64,000 nt of DNA from Heterohyrax brucei (GCA_028571685.1 CM053141.1:53876333-53940332), one strand, 5' to 3'. Positions 42,591 to 53,804 are shown, counted from the stretch's first letter. A program made the numbers and translations. Notes: generated by a model not told the origin, from the letters alone.

Positions 42591-43522
42591 ACAAAATGTT
42601 TTCGATGCCAGAGATACCATTATAGAATTTGTCGAGACCAATAACTTCTTCAGGCAAATGACTGTTTCACTAACATTGATGGTGACTATTCATATGAAAC
42701 TCACCAGCCATAATACACAGGAATCAAATCAACCACACCTGCGGAAAGAGAAGATGGAAAAGCTCAGTATCATCAGGCGGAACAAGGCCAAGTGCCTATT
42801 CCAGCACAGACAGTCAAATGCTTATACACAAGTTAAAACTGAAACTGAAGAAAATTAGAAAAAGTCCATAAGAGCCCAAGTATGACCTTAGGTATCTCCC
42901 ATGTGAGTTTAGAGACCATCTCAAGAATAGAACTGAGACACTAATGCTAACAACAGAAAACCAGATGAATTGTGGAATAACATCAAAGACACACACATGA
43001 AGAAAGCAAGAGAAAGATGAGAAATAAAGGCCAAATAAAGACGTCACAAGAAACTTTGAAACTTACTCTTGAACATGGAACAGCTAAAGCAAAAGGGAGA
43101 AATGATGAATCGAAGAAACTGAACAGAGTATTTCAGAGGGCAGCTCAAGAAGACAAAGTGTTATAATGCTATGTACAAAGAGCTGGAGATAGAAGACCAA
43201 CAGGGAAGAACATGTTCTGAATTTCTCGAGCGGAAAGAGCTGAAGAAAACAATCAAGGCTCAAGTTCCAATTGTGAAGGATTCTACAGGGAAAATACTAA
43301 ATGACACAGGAAGCATCAAAAGAAGACAGAAGGAATACACAGAGGCATCATTATACCCCACGCAATCAACCAACGTTTAACCATTTCAAGAGGTAGCATA
43401 TAATTAGGAACTGATAATACTGAAGGAAGAAGGGGAAGCTGCTTTGCAGGCATTCCAGGAATTGACAGAATATCAAAATATCTCAACAAACAAATGCTCA
43501 CTTGTCTATACTAAGAAATTTG

Positions 43523-43969
43523 CAAAACAACAAATGCTGGAAAGGCTGTGGAGAAAGTGGAACCTTCCTACACTGTTGGTGGGGTTGCAAAATGGTCCAG
43601 CCTCTTTGGAAGGCAATCTGGCACTTCCTTAAAAAAATGGATATCGATATACCATTTGACCCAGTAATTCCACTACTTGGAATATATCCTACAGAATCAA
43701 GGCCTTTCACACCAACGGACACATGCACCAGAATGTTTATTACAGCACAGTCCACGATAGCAAAAAGATGGAATCAACCCAGATGCCCAACAATAGAAGA
43801 ATGGATAGGTAAACTATGGTACATATACTCAATGGAGCACTACGCAATGATAAAGAATAGCGATGATTCCAGGAAACATCTCATGACCTGGTTTCAACTG
43901 GAAGACATTATGTTGAGTGAAAGTAGTCAGCGACAAAAGGACAAATACTGTATGAGACCTCTACAATAA
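43523..43969 (+). pseudogene. L1 ORF2 C-terminus, open frame
   Basis: About 148 codons in one open frame with the C-terminal Cys/His motif C-x3-C-x7-H-x4-C. Then 'QPLWKAIWHFLKK', 'IPFDPVIPLLGIYP', 'TCTRMFITAQSTIAKRWNQP' and 'WYIYSMEHYAMIKN' lead to the stop at 43969. That is the last ninth of the usual ~1,275-residue protein. The endonuclease and RT domains are missing by 5' truncation, so it cannot mobilise itself. The preserved frame suggests a fairly recent insertion. Confidence 0.9.
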
Positions 43970-44010
43970 GATCTCAAAAACAGACTTGTATATAGAAGAA
44001 AAGACTCTTT

Positions 44011-44060
44011 GACAGCTGCAAGGGAGGGGAGGGAGGGAAGAGGAGGGGGGGGAGGGTTTA
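44011..44060 (+). repeat. G-rich polypurine tract of L1 3'UTR
   Basis: Consecutive GGGAGGGGAGGGAGGG and GGGGGGGGAGGG runs meet the four-tract G-quadruplex pattern. A matching tract lies at 48718-48733 in the other L1 3'UTR copy. Confidence 0.8.
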
Positions 44061-45640
44061 GTTTAGATAGTTACTAGAAGTCTAGTTGGGAGAAAGTGGT
44101 GATAGCACACATTACAAACAAGAACAACATTAAGTGGACTTCAGCATAACTTGAGTACTCCTTCCATCTTAACTCAATACTGCAAGGATAGAGTAGCTGG
44201 GGCGGGGGGTGGGGGACCATGCTCTTAGGTGAATTCCAGGCCAATTGGCACAACTAGCGTTTTGCTAAGAGAGCTCTCTGCACCCCACATTGGTGAGTGG
44301 TGTCTGGGGTCTTAAAAGCTGCCAAGCTGCCATCCGAGGACACAGCAAATGGTCCCAACTCAGCAGGAACAGATGCTCACCGAGGACCAAAGTGACATGT
44401 GGTAAAGACAACCTAGAAGACAGAGAGACCCACAAGAGTGGGTGCCTACATCGACTTGGGACCAGAAGAACTGGATGGTGCCCAGCCACCACCAGCGATA
44501 GCCACGATGGAGCTCACAGAGAGGAGTTTCACTGGCAACACAAGAATAAAAAGGGGTGCATCATGAGATCTCCACTAAAAGACCTCAATTGATGGTCCAG
44601 CAGTTTTGGGGTTCCCCTGAGAGCATGGCCCCCTGCCCTGATGCTGCCCTTTCCCATAAATTATAACAAAGGTCCACTCTTTGGACAGGAATGGATTGGA
44701 CTTCGCAATGTTGAGTGACCACATATTGGAAGCACTTTATGGTTCTATGTATCTATAGGATATCATCTTGCTGGCCTCTGGCTGGAGGAAGGCGAGTGGA
44801 CGGAGAGGAGGGGAAAGGAGGCTGTTGGGAGGATGAGACATGTATGGAGCAGAGAGGAATAGTGTGCAATCACCAGACAGGGAGAGCAGTGGAAGCTGCA
44901 TATAGGTGGGCATGTAAATTTATATGTGAATATACATTTTCACTCAGTTATGTTAAATAAAAATAAAAATTAAAAAAAAAGAAATTTGGAGGACAACTAC
45001 TTGGACAACCTAATGAAAGAGATCAGTATTCATGCCCATTCCCAAGAAAGTTGTTTTAACCCAAACATGTCAACAAGAAAGTTGATCCAATGAGATGCAG
45101 AAGTTACTGAACAATATTGTTAATGTCACATGCAAGTAAAATTTTGCTATAGGTCATACAAAAGTGGCTACAGCAGTACATTGATAAGGTACTGCCAGAA
45201 ATTCAGAGAAATTTAGAAAAGGGCACAGAGCGAGGAATATTATTGCTGATGTTAGATGGATCTTGGCTGAAAGCAAAGAACACCAGAAAGATAAGTTACT
45301 TGTGTTTCATTGACTACGCAAAGGTGTTCAAGTGTTTTGATCGTAACAAATTAAAGGTAACACTATAATAATGGAAATTCTGGAATACTGAATCGTGCTT
45401 ATGAGGAATCTGTACATCAAAAAAGAGACAGTCGTTCAAAGAAAATAAGAGGACACTGCATGGTTTAAATTCAGAAAAGGTGTGTGGCACAGCACGTAGA
45501 AGGACACTAATCAGATTTATTCAAAACCATATTACAAACTTGATGATGGATTTCACATCTAAATAGTACTTTACATGGATCTTGAGATGGATTCAGTACT
45601 GATAATAAAATGATATGTTCGGATTAAAAGACAGCAAAGT

Positions 45641-46611
45641 GCTAACAAAATATCGAGAAAACTGACACGAGTGGGTAGCACTGTAAAATATAGCAAGGGG
45701 TTTAGATAAAAAAAGATATTTGTATGAACAGTAATAAACATCTACCAGGATAAACCAAACCAAACAACAACAGAAACAAACACAAAAACAAACAAACAAA
45801 ATATACATCTAAACCTGGTTTGTAGGGTTCCTGGTAGTATGTAGGATATATAAAAGATAGCTAGCTATTTAGCTGAATGTAAGTTCAGTGAATATAAGTA
45901 AACAGTATAGCGTGTCAATGAAAAGCAAACGAGGAGAACTAATGAGGATTTAGGGCATAAGTTTCACAATACAGAAGGTTAAAAATAACAGAATGATATC
46001 TTTGCATGCTAAAATGTTTAGACAGTATCTGAAAGATTGCATACATTATGGAAATCGTATTTTAACATGGGCATTAGTTGACTAGATTATATAAAAATAG
46101 CATTAAGACAAAGTAATATTCTCTGTGAACTACATGTGTATAGTTAAGGCATTTGTATTTAAACTCAATTACCACATGGAAGAATTAAATACAGTCATAA
46201 GACAGAACTTCAATACAATGAGTTTCATCCAAAAGTCAAATAAATTATGTGGAAAAGTAACAAGATTTTCAAAATGGCACATAGTGCCACCCACTTCCAG
46301 ACTCTTGTCGAGTAAATCCTATGTCTTTTAAAGTTTTAGTTCACTGTAGAAGGTATTCTCTTTTGAACAGTTAAAGACATTTCACATTAATATCTCATAC
46401 AAAATTATATAAGGCAAGACATGGTAAATTTTACCAATGTGTAATTAAGTGATTACAAATAACAGAGTGGCTTATGCAGACTAAAGAATCAGAACATTCT
46501 CTGAAAAATTATACTCAAGTTAGGTCAGAATAAGAAATATTTAGACAATGAGTGTCTGTGAATATTTGGTAGGAAAGGTGTGAGGGAGTTCAAACATAAA
46601 AGACAGTCCTG
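45641..46611. other. Unassigned AT-rich DNA
   Basis: About 1 kb without a recognised repeat. 45770-45800 is a (CAAA)n tract. Confidence 0.4.
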
Positions 46612-46675
46612 GGAAACAGCTTCCAAAAGGTCACAGCCTTGAAAATCTTATGAAGCAATTCTATTCTGAAGTAGA
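46612..46675 (+). mobile_element. Afrotherian SINE, middle fragment
   Basis: 'cagcttccaaaaggtcacag', 'ccttgaaaatcttatgaagc' and 'aattctattctgaag' match the long subtype's middle. Confidence 0.55.
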
Positions 46676-47012
46676 TACCAAACCCAAAGCCGACAAATTG
46701 ATTCAGACTCATAGCTACTTTGTATGATGTATTAAACCAAAACCCCACTTCTGTGGAGTTGATCCCAACTCATAGTGATCCCATAGGACAGAGAAGAACT
46801 GCTCCACAGTTTCCAAGGGGCACCTAGCAGATTCAAATTGCCAAACTTTTAGTTAGCAGATGTAGCACTTAACCACGCTGCCAACAGAGATTCCATAGGA
46901 CGTGTTAGAACCAGGCACTAGGGTTTCCCAGGACAGCCTGGTAGATTCAAACTGCCAATCTTCTGGTTAGCAACTGAGCACTTAACCACTCTGCCACGAG
47001 GGTGTCTCACCA
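46676..47012 (-). mobile_element. Afrotherian SINE split by another SINE
   Basis: Outer element: 46676-46737 ('ccgacaaattgattcagact', 'catagctactttgtatgatg') and 46894-47012 ('gttagaaccaggcactaggg', 'gattcaaactgccaatcttc', 'cttaaccactctgccacgag'). Confidence 0.8.
46738..46893 (-). mobile_element. Afrotherian SINE nested in SINE
   Basis: Inner element: 'tggagttgatcccaactcat', 'gacagagaagaactgctcca', 'gattcaaattgccaaacttt' and 'cacttaaccacgctgccaac'. The flanks 'gtatgatgtatta' and 'ataggacgtgtta' agree at 9 of 13 positions, a decayed target duplication. Confidence 0.85.
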
Positions 47013-47454
47013 ATACCCTGGTTATTAGGAGGAACTGTAAGAGGTCAATGGGCTTTTAGCACAAGAAACAGGAAGGGGAAGAGAATATGAAACTCAAGAA
47101 TTAGTTGAGCTTAAGAGTTAGTTGCCAGTCCTGTTAGGCTTTATATTTTAACTTAGTGCAGTTATAAACTACTGATAAGCTGAAGGTGAAAGGGTATGAA
47201 CCAGAATACATAAATAAGCCTTCATGTTTTTCTTCTGACAATTATGTCTAAATAGGGACTTAATATTTATTACAAAATGGCTACATTAAAATAGTGTATT
47301 TCTTTTCATGATCTGAAGAAAAAACAATTTTTTTGAAGACAAATATCTTTTTTTAAAACATGTTTTATTCTTTTGTACTGAGTTTTCAGTGTCAGTGACA
47401 AATTCCTCTCAAGTTGTTTAAAGCTACTACTTATACACCAGTATGATTACCTGT
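47013..47454. other. Unassigned, no gene seen
   Basis: Nothing recognisable. Confidence 0.4.
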
Positions 47455-47660
47455 GAGAAACCTTGGCGACCCAGTGGTAAAATGTTTACCTGCTAACTCA
47501 AAGGCCAGAGGTCTAAAACCACTGGAGTCTCCATGGGAAAAAGACATGGCAGTCTGCTTCCATAAAGACTTACAGCCCTGAAAGTCATGTGGAACAATTC
47601 TACTTATTGTAAAGTGTCACAATAGTCAGAATTGACTCAAAGGCAACAAGATTAACAATT
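47455..47660 (+). mobile_element. Afrotherian SINE, long subtype
   Basis: 'gagaaaccttggcgacccag', 'gaaaaagacatggcagtctg', 'cttccataaagacttacagc' and 'gtcagaattgactcaaaggc'. Confidence 0.85.
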
Positions 47661-48002
47661 TATTTCCCTCTTCACTTCTATTAAATGATCTTTGCTGTAT
47701 GTTCACAGTTCTGGTAGATTATAAATCTGAGTGAAAATTATGGAGCCTTATTTTAGCTCTATTTACCTAAGACCTAAGACCACACATATATATAGTTTTA
47801 ATGTTATCAGATTTGTATAACTTATATGCACTCAATTCTTTCTGGATTGTCTATGGTGTTCACTAGCTTCCTGATCTACTTTTGCACCAATTTAACCATT
47901 CACAAATTAATATCCATTTTCTTGTGCTCTTGCACAATGAGATTTCCTCTCTTTGCTCCCTCCAGCAACACACAGAGAGTCCCCAAATAACTACATGATC
48001 TG
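47661..48002. other. Unassigned, no gene seen
   Basis: Nothing recognisable. Confidence 0.4.
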
Positions 48003-48478
48003 ACAATTAAGTTCACAAGCTTAGTTGTTCTAAGTGCTACATACCTCACTGCTGAACATCACTAAGGTCACCCACTGTACAACTCTTTCTGGAATTGCCA
48101 TTGAGCACAGTGGCGACTTTCATGAACTTAATTGTATAGTTGTTTGTGAGGGAGTTTTTAGCCAGTAAACAAACAACTGTATTGGAACACCTTACCTACT
48201 CACCTGATTGGACTCTCTTCTTTACCCGAAGATAAAGGAAATATTGAAAGGAAGACATTTTGATGACATTCAGGACATCAAGGGTAATTATGACGGCAGC
48301 TCTGATGGCCATTACAGAGAAAGAGTTGCAAAAGTGCTTTGAAGGGTGGACTAGGTGCTGGCATCAGTGCATAGCTTCCCAGGGTGAGTATTTCAAAGGT
48401 GACCGTAGTAATACTCAGCAATGAGATACGTAGCACTTTTTCTAGGATGAGTTCACTGACTTAATTGTCAGTCCTGTA
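48003..48478 (+). mobile_element. Palindromic mariner derivative, copy 3
   Basis: Ends 'gacaattaagttcacaagct' and 'gagttcactgacttaattgt' are near-complementary. 48140-48420 is the transposase C-terminal region: 'gagggagtttttagccagta', 'gtattggaacaccttaccta' (the VLEHPxYSPDL site of the last catalytic Asp in the family, here decayed) and 'gatgacattcaggacatcaa'. The left arm has a deletion. It shares its centre ('gcacagtggcgactt' then 'agttgtttgtgagggag') with copy 1, so both come from one deletion derivative. Confidence 0.85.
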
Positions 48479-48669
48479 TCTAAGACTTTTAAGCTTGGAT
48501 GACAATGCACTCCTTTCATATTTTTGTAGGTATTTGTCCATTGTCTGGTTGTGTCAACTATGGAAATGATTTTGCATTTACAATTTTATAACATACAAGC
48601 TTTACTAAAGAGGAGGATGAACTTTCTTATTGATTTTGAGGTTCATAAAAAAATTTTGTTCTTTTAACA
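48479..48669. other. Unassigned spacer
   Basis: Nothing recognisable. Confidence 0.4.
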
Positions 48670-49645
48670 AAAAAACGGCTTTGAACAGAAGGAAATACTC
48701 TTCGAGGGCTACAAGGGTGGGGAGGGAGGGAGAGAGTTATTCATAGATTAGTCGATAGGAATTTGGTTAGGTGAAGGGAGGGACAGCTCACCTACAAGGC
48801 AGGTCAGCATAACTGGACTACACCAGCAGCTAAAAGTTTTTCTAAATTCAATTCAGCATTTCAAAGGATAGAATAGCATGGACAGGGATCTGAGCAGCAT
48901 GTTTGCAGGGGATATGGAGGTCAATTGGCATAACCATTCTTCTGCTAAGAAAGTCTTTTGCATCCCGTATTGGTGAGTAGGGTCTGGGTCTTAAAAGCCA
49001 GCAGTCTGCCATCTGAGAAACATCAGCTGGTCCCAACCCATCTGGAACAGATGACAACCAAGAGGAAAAATCAACCCAGGAGACAGAAGGGCTCATATGA
49101 TTGGGAAACCGGATCAGCATTAGGCTAGAACAACTAGACGTTGACCGGTCACCAGCAAAGACAGCCCTGATATGGGACACAATGTAGAGTTTCTGATGTA
49201 GCATGAGAAAAAGAGGTGTGCAGGTCTAGAACCAAAAAAAAAAAAAAAAAAAATCAGAAGTGATGGTCTGACAACCTGGAGGGTTCCCTGAGAACACGAC
49301 CCCTAGAATTGCTGCTAGCCCAGACCCGAAACCAGTACTGAGGGCAACACTTCAGACAAAAGAATGGACTGGACTTGGGGACACAGAGTGATGTTTGTGG
49401 TATGTGTACTCTATGGATTAATATATATGAGGCTGTCCTACTGCTTTCTTTTTAGAGAGGGGAGGGGAAGGGGAAGAGGAAGGGATGGTTTGGGTTGCGT
49501 GGATAATGGAAGTGAAGAGTGAAAAGGAAGAGTATGCTGCCACAGGGTGAGGACAGCACACAGAGCTGCAGAGATGCAGGTACCCGGGTTTTATACGGAA
49601 AATTGACTTGGATTGTAAACTTTCTCTTAATCACAATAAAAAAAA
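48670..49645 (+). mobile_element. L1 3'UTR, 5'-truncated
   Basis: Starts near the end of ORF2 ('acagaaggaaatactcttcg', cf. 44000), runs through a G-rich tract, 'agtagggtctgggtcttaaa', 'ctgccatctgagaaacatca' and 'gacggtcaccagcaaaga'-like text, to 'ttaatcacaataaaaaaaat'. More diverged than the copy at 43522-44978 and of a different 3'-end subtype. An A20 run lies at 49232-49252. Confidence 0.8.
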
Positions 49646-50025
49646 TCAACAAGGTTTGACATCGCATTTCTGTCTCAATACTTTGGGTAATTATAAAGCC
49701 ATGTTCTGTATAATTGCAGTTGAATAATTTTAGCAGTTGTCTAATATCCTACTGTGGAGATATAACACACTCAGTTTACTATTCTTTAATCAGTGAGTAC
49801 TTTTAGTTTGGTCCTTCTTTGTTTAACTTTTGTCCTTTAAACTGTTATGACAGTTTTAGCGATTTGGTTCACTGTGTATTTGCAAGAGATTGTCTATGTT
49901 AGGTGCACTGACGTAGAATTGCATTTTAGAAAAGGACCTAACATTTCTTTAAAGGGTTTCACTTATTTTTATTCCTCTGAGCAGTTTAGAGTAATTCAGT
50001 TGACACAGTTCTTCACCCATATTTG
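49646..50025. other. Unassigned, no gene seen
   Basis: Nothing certain; 49690-49990 reads a little like old antisense L1 ('gaatttgagcatctttcc'-type wording also occurs near 50474). Confidence 0.3.
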
Positions 50026-50172
50026 ATAATGGTGGTTAAGTGCTGCATCTGCTAACCAAGAGTCTAGCTGTTCCTATCTGCCAGGTACTCTTTGGAAACC
50101 ATGGGGCAGTTCTACTCTGACCTACGGGGTTGCTATGAATCGGAATCAACTCAACGGCAGTGACTTTGACTG
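50026..50172 (+). mobile_element. Afrotherian SINE
   Basis: 'ataatggtggttaagtgctg', 'ctgccaggtactctttggaa', 'ggggcagttctactctgacc' and 'gctatgaatcggaatcaact'. The first bases of the head are lost. Confidence 0.85.
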
Positions 50173-50195
50173 AATTTTATCCAATCTAGTGAGCA

Positions 50196-50415
50196 TGAAA
50201 GAAGTCTGGTGACAAAGTGGTTAGGTGCTCAGCTACTAGCTAAAAAGTCAGCATTTAAAATTTGTTAGTCACTGTGCAGGAGAAGGATGTGATGATCGTT
50301 TGCTTCTGAACAGATCGCAGCCTTAAAAGCCCTGTGGGGCAGTTATTTCCTGTCCTCTAGGGTAGCTGTGAGTCAGCGCTGACACCACAGCAATGGGTTT
50401 GGATTTGGTGGTCCA
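50196..50415 (+). mobile_element. Afrotherian SINE, long subtype
   Basis: 'gaagtctggtgacaaagtgg', 'gtgcaggagaaggatgtgat', 'gcagccttaaaagccctgtg' and 'gtagctgtgagtcagcgctg'. Confidence 0.85.
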
Positions 50416-50574
50416 GGCAGTGTAAAATGTTATACTGTTTAAACCGTGATTCCCATTCATCTGATTGCTAATGAATTTGAGCATCTTTCCATAGTTGTTA
50501 TATGCAATGGTTATCTTCTGTAAAATGCCGCTTATTTCTTACTCATTTTTTTATGTTTTAGTTTGACTCATTAA

Positions 50575-50650
50575 TGCAGTCATTCAATAAATATTTATTG
50601 AGTGTGAACTATGTGTCACTCTTCTATTTACCAGAACATGATATAAAACA
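50575..50650 (+). repeat. Ancient L1M/L2-type motif
   Basis: 'cagtcattcaataaatattt' then 'attgagtgtgaactatgtgt' matches the old mammalian motif 'tcaacaaatatttattgagc'. Exact family unassigned. Confidence 0.45.
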
Positions 50651-50973
50651 AAACAAACACAAGTAACTTTCATAAATCTTACTTACAGTAGAGAAATACA
50701 GACAGTGCAACAGCAAGTGTATATGTTTTCCTGTAACTTAAGTTAGATGCCCTTTGAGGTGGTTCCAGCTCCTGAAGATCCTACTTAGAAGGAAAAACTG
50801 TCCAGTTCTGCTCCATCCACATAATGATGGCTATGTTTGTATGTTGTTGTTAAAGTTACCGTGTCAATCCATCTCACTTACGGTCTTCCTTTTTTCTTTT
50901 TTTTTTTTCTGATTTTCTACTTTTTCAAGCATGATGTTCTTTCCCAGTGAATGGTCCTGGTCCCCAGCAAGTT

Positions 50974-51320
50974 TTTTTTGGGGGGGGGGGTGTTAATAAG
51001 CAAAATTTTATTCTGTCACAATCCAGTAGGCAAAAGTCCAAATTCAGGCTCTCATCTGTAGGGAAAGGCTTTTTCTGATGGCTCTGGAGAAAGGTCTTTG
51101 TTGTCAGTCACCCCTGGACTGGGAGCTTCTGAATGACCAGAGACCCAAGTCCTTTCCAAAGGATGTGCTCTGTTCCTGTCACTGCTTCTTTCCTGATGAT
51201 TTGAGGTCCCCAGATCTCTGCTAGCTTCTCTTTCCTTTTTACACCAAAAGATTGCCTTAAGGCACAGTATGGTCTTACACTTTGAGTCCCACCTTACCAA
51301 CCCAACTACTACCCATCCTC
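50974..51320 (-). mobile_element. MaLR-like LTR, copy 6, inserted in RTE
   Basis: 'cagtaggcaaaagtccaaat', 'gactgggagcttctgaatga' and 'cagatctctgctagcttctc' match the LTR family. The terminal ~30 bp of the LTR 3' end and the 5' ~130 bp are missing. Begins next to T8G10. Confidence 0.75.
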
Positions 51321-51444
51321 CCTTTGAGATAAAGTCTCACCATTTTTCCACTAAAGAATATTTTAGTTGTACTTCCTCCCAGCCAGATTTGTTTATTATT
51401 CTGGCTGTACACGGTGTATTCAATATTCTTCGCCAACACCATAA

Positions 51445-51489
51445 CTGAAAACCCATACCTGTCACAATTGAGTCAATTCCAACTCATAC
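51445..51489 (-). mobile_element. 45-bp SINE stub with target duplication
   Basis: 'aacccatacctgtcacaatt' followed by 'gagtcaattccaactcat' is the SINE 3' terminus alone. It is bounded by 'caccataa' at 51437-51444 and 51490-51497. A severely 5'-truncated insertion into RTE. Confidence 0.8.
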
Positions 51490-51870
51490 CACCATAATGA
51501 AAAGTCATCAATTTCTCTTCCATCTTCCTTACTGATTGTCAAGCTTTCACATGCATAAGAAAGGACAGAAAATACAATGTCTTAGGTCCTTAAAGTGACA
51601 CCTTGGTCCTTAAAATGACATCTCTGCTTTTTATCTCTTTAAAGAGATCTTTTGCAGCAGATTTTTCCAAAGCAGTATGTCATTTGATTTCTTGACTATT
51701 GCTTCCATGAACATTGACTGTAGATCCAAGTACAATGAAATCCAATCTTTTCTCCAATCATCATGATGCTGCTTATTGGTCCAGTTGTAAGAACTTTTCT
51801 TTAAGTTGTGGCATAATCCATATTGAAGGCTGTACTCTTTAACTTTGGGAAAATAAAGAGACTCTAAATG

Positions 51871-52844
51871 ACTTAAATGAAAAAGGCAAAAATATAAAAA
51901 TAATAATAAATATAAATATAATATACAAATAAAAAAATTGAATCAACTTATTGAGTTGTATCCAAGAGCTGTATTGGGACATTTATTAGAATTAGCATGA
52001 AGCTATAGATTATTTTTTGCAGAATCAATACATATATTTGTGATGGAGTCTTTCTCTTCAAGATCACTGTAAGTTTTCTCTTCATGTACTTTTCATTATT
52101 GTTTATTAATAAAGTTTTATGTTCTTTTACAGAGCTCTTATAATGCTCACAAGTTTTGTCACTATGTAGCTGATATTCAACTATTATTATTCCTTACTTG
52201 TATTCACGGTTTTAGCTGATGAATAGAAAAGCTGTTGATTTTATCACCTGATCTTAAATCTACAACTCCACTAAGCTTTCTTAACATTTATAAAAAGTGC
52301 CCAACAAAATCTGTTGATTCTCTATGTAGTTAATTACAGCACTTTCAAATAAAGATAGTTCCATTTGTTCTTTTTGAAGAAGTATGCACTGAATTTTCTA
52401 TTTTTGTCTTACTATACTGCCTATACCATCCATTTTCATATTATATTTATAATATGCAATGATTTTATAATGATTTTCCATTTGATGTATAAGATTGCAA
52501 GTGCATTCTGTAATTTTTAAGTGTATAGAATTAAAAATTGATGATAGAAGGGATCTTAGTCTTGGTCAGAATTTTAAAGAGAATGAATAATTTTATCCAT
52601 TTGAGAAATTCTATTTTTATTCCCAGTGAAGGTTGAATTCTATCATATTGTTTTTTTCTGAAAATTTTGAAATTATTACATAGATTTTCCATTTTTAACA
52701 AATTTTAATAACAATAATTGATTACCTAAAAAAGTATACTTGTGAGATAATCATAGCAAGCCCTAAGATGCATTTTTTTAAAAAGTAGCTTACTAGAATA
52801 GCTGGGCTAACCTGTTACTTAACATTTTGGCATATATTTTTAAT
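51871..52844. other. AT-rich unassigned DNA
   Basis: (AAT)n/(AAATAT)n at 51895-51940. No family or exon recognised. Confidence 0.4.
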
Positions 52845-53060
52845 AAATAAATTTTATTTATTAGAGCAATTTTAGATTTACAAAAAAAGTGTGCAAAAGT
52901 ACAGAGTAGTTCTGTATGTGTCTTCTTTTCCCTGTGCAAAGTTTCTTCTATTTTTAACATTTGTTACACTAATTGTTTCAGTCATTTCATGAGTAAGATT
53001 TACTTGTATTTTTCTCTTCTATGCAGTGCCATTACATGATTTTGCATATGTATTACAGTG
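52845..53060 (-). mobile_element. Old L1M fragment, antisense
   Basis: 'ttattagagcaattttagat', 'ttacaaaaaaagtgtgcaaa', 'gtacagagtagttctgtatg' and 'acatttgttacactaattgt' follow the common antisense L1M motif. Confidence 0.5.
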
Positions 53061-53199
53061 GACTTACAAATGAATTTGGGTTTAATCCCTATTTTCTGTT
53101 CTCTGAAATTATTCTATGGAATTGAAAACTATTCCTAGAAATTCTAGAATAATAATTTAATGAAATTTATTCACAAGTTATCTTAGACAGTGCTTCTTT

Positions 53200-53804
53200 A
53201 ACGGTGAAATACCACAAGTGGATGGCTTTAAAAAAAGAAATTTTGTTTTATCAAAGTCCAGTAGGCTAAAATTCAAAGTAGAAAATTCAGGGTGTCAGCT
53301 CCAGGGGAAAGCTTTCTTTACTGAATCTGGAGGAAGGTCTTTGTAACAGAAATACCACAAGTGGATGGCTTTAAAAAGAGAAATTTTGTTTTCTCAAAGT
53401 CCAGTAGGCTAAAATTCAAAGTGGAAAATTCAGGGTGTCAGCTCCAGGGGAAGGCTTTCTTTACTGAATCTGGAGGAAGTTCTTTGTTGTCAGTCTTCCC
53501 TGGACTGCAGGCTTCTTGGGCTCTTTCCAGGGGATGTGCTCAGCTTCTGGCACAGCTTCTTGGTGGTAGGAGGTCCCAAATTTCTCTGCTACCTTTTTTC
53601 CAGTCTCACAAAAGACTGTCTCAAGGGGTAGAACAATCTTACATATGGAGGCCTGTCCCACCAACACAACCACCACCTATCCAGCCTTGTTAGCATCACA
53701 AAGCCAGGGTTTACAGGACAGAGGAAATTTGTATAATACCAGGAATCTTGGTCTAGCTAAACCACTACACAGATTTTTGGGGGGAACACAATTCAATCCA
53801 TGAC
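53200..53804 (-). mobile_element. MaLR-like solo LTR, copy 7, with internal tandem duplication
   Basis: Complete LTR to 'ttcaatccatgaca', but its 3' terminal 143 bp are present twice in tandem (53201-53343 and 53344-53486). This extends the usual ~470 bp to ~605. Confidence 0.9.
53201..53486. repeat. 143-bp tandem duplication within the LTR
   Basis: 'accacaagtggatggcttta' at 53211 and 53354; 'gaaaattcagggtgtcagct' and 'gctttctttactgaatctgg' likewise repeat 143 bp apart. About seven differences by eye, so roughly 95% identical. Confidence 0.95.

Larger units (their letters stand above)
43522..44978 (+). mobile_element. L1, 5'-truncated, 1,457 bp, inserted in RTE
   Basis: End of ORF2, a complete 3'UTR and an A-rich tail (44955-44978). 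The 9-bp target duplication 'aagaaattt' lies at 43513-43521 and 44979-44987. The insertion point ACT/AAGA fits the L1 endonuclease preference, TT/AAAA read on this strand. Confidence 0.95.
42595..45640 (+). mobile_element. RTE LINE, middle part, split by L1
   Basis: Left part 42595-43521 and right part 44979-45640. Matches the RTE at 57715-60604: 'gtcgagaccaataacttctt' corresponds to 58353-58373, 'catgttctgaatttctcgag' to 58929-58948, 'cctattcccaagaaag'-type text to 59320, and 'tgcttatgaggaatctgtac' to 59601. An L1 interrupts it exactly within 'aagaaattt'. Endonuclease and early RT coding remnants only; many stops. Confidence 0.85.
50728..51870 (-). mobile_element. RTE LINE 3' part, minus strand, carrying an LTR and a SINE stub
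   Basis: Parts 50728-50973 and 51321-51870. Their complement follows RTE: 'aagttaaagagtacagcctt', 'tcaatgttcatggaagcaat', 'caaatgacatactgctttgg', 'gggagctggaaccacctc'-type 3' end. Compare 60010-60604. 5'-truncated, no open frame. Confidence 0.8.
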
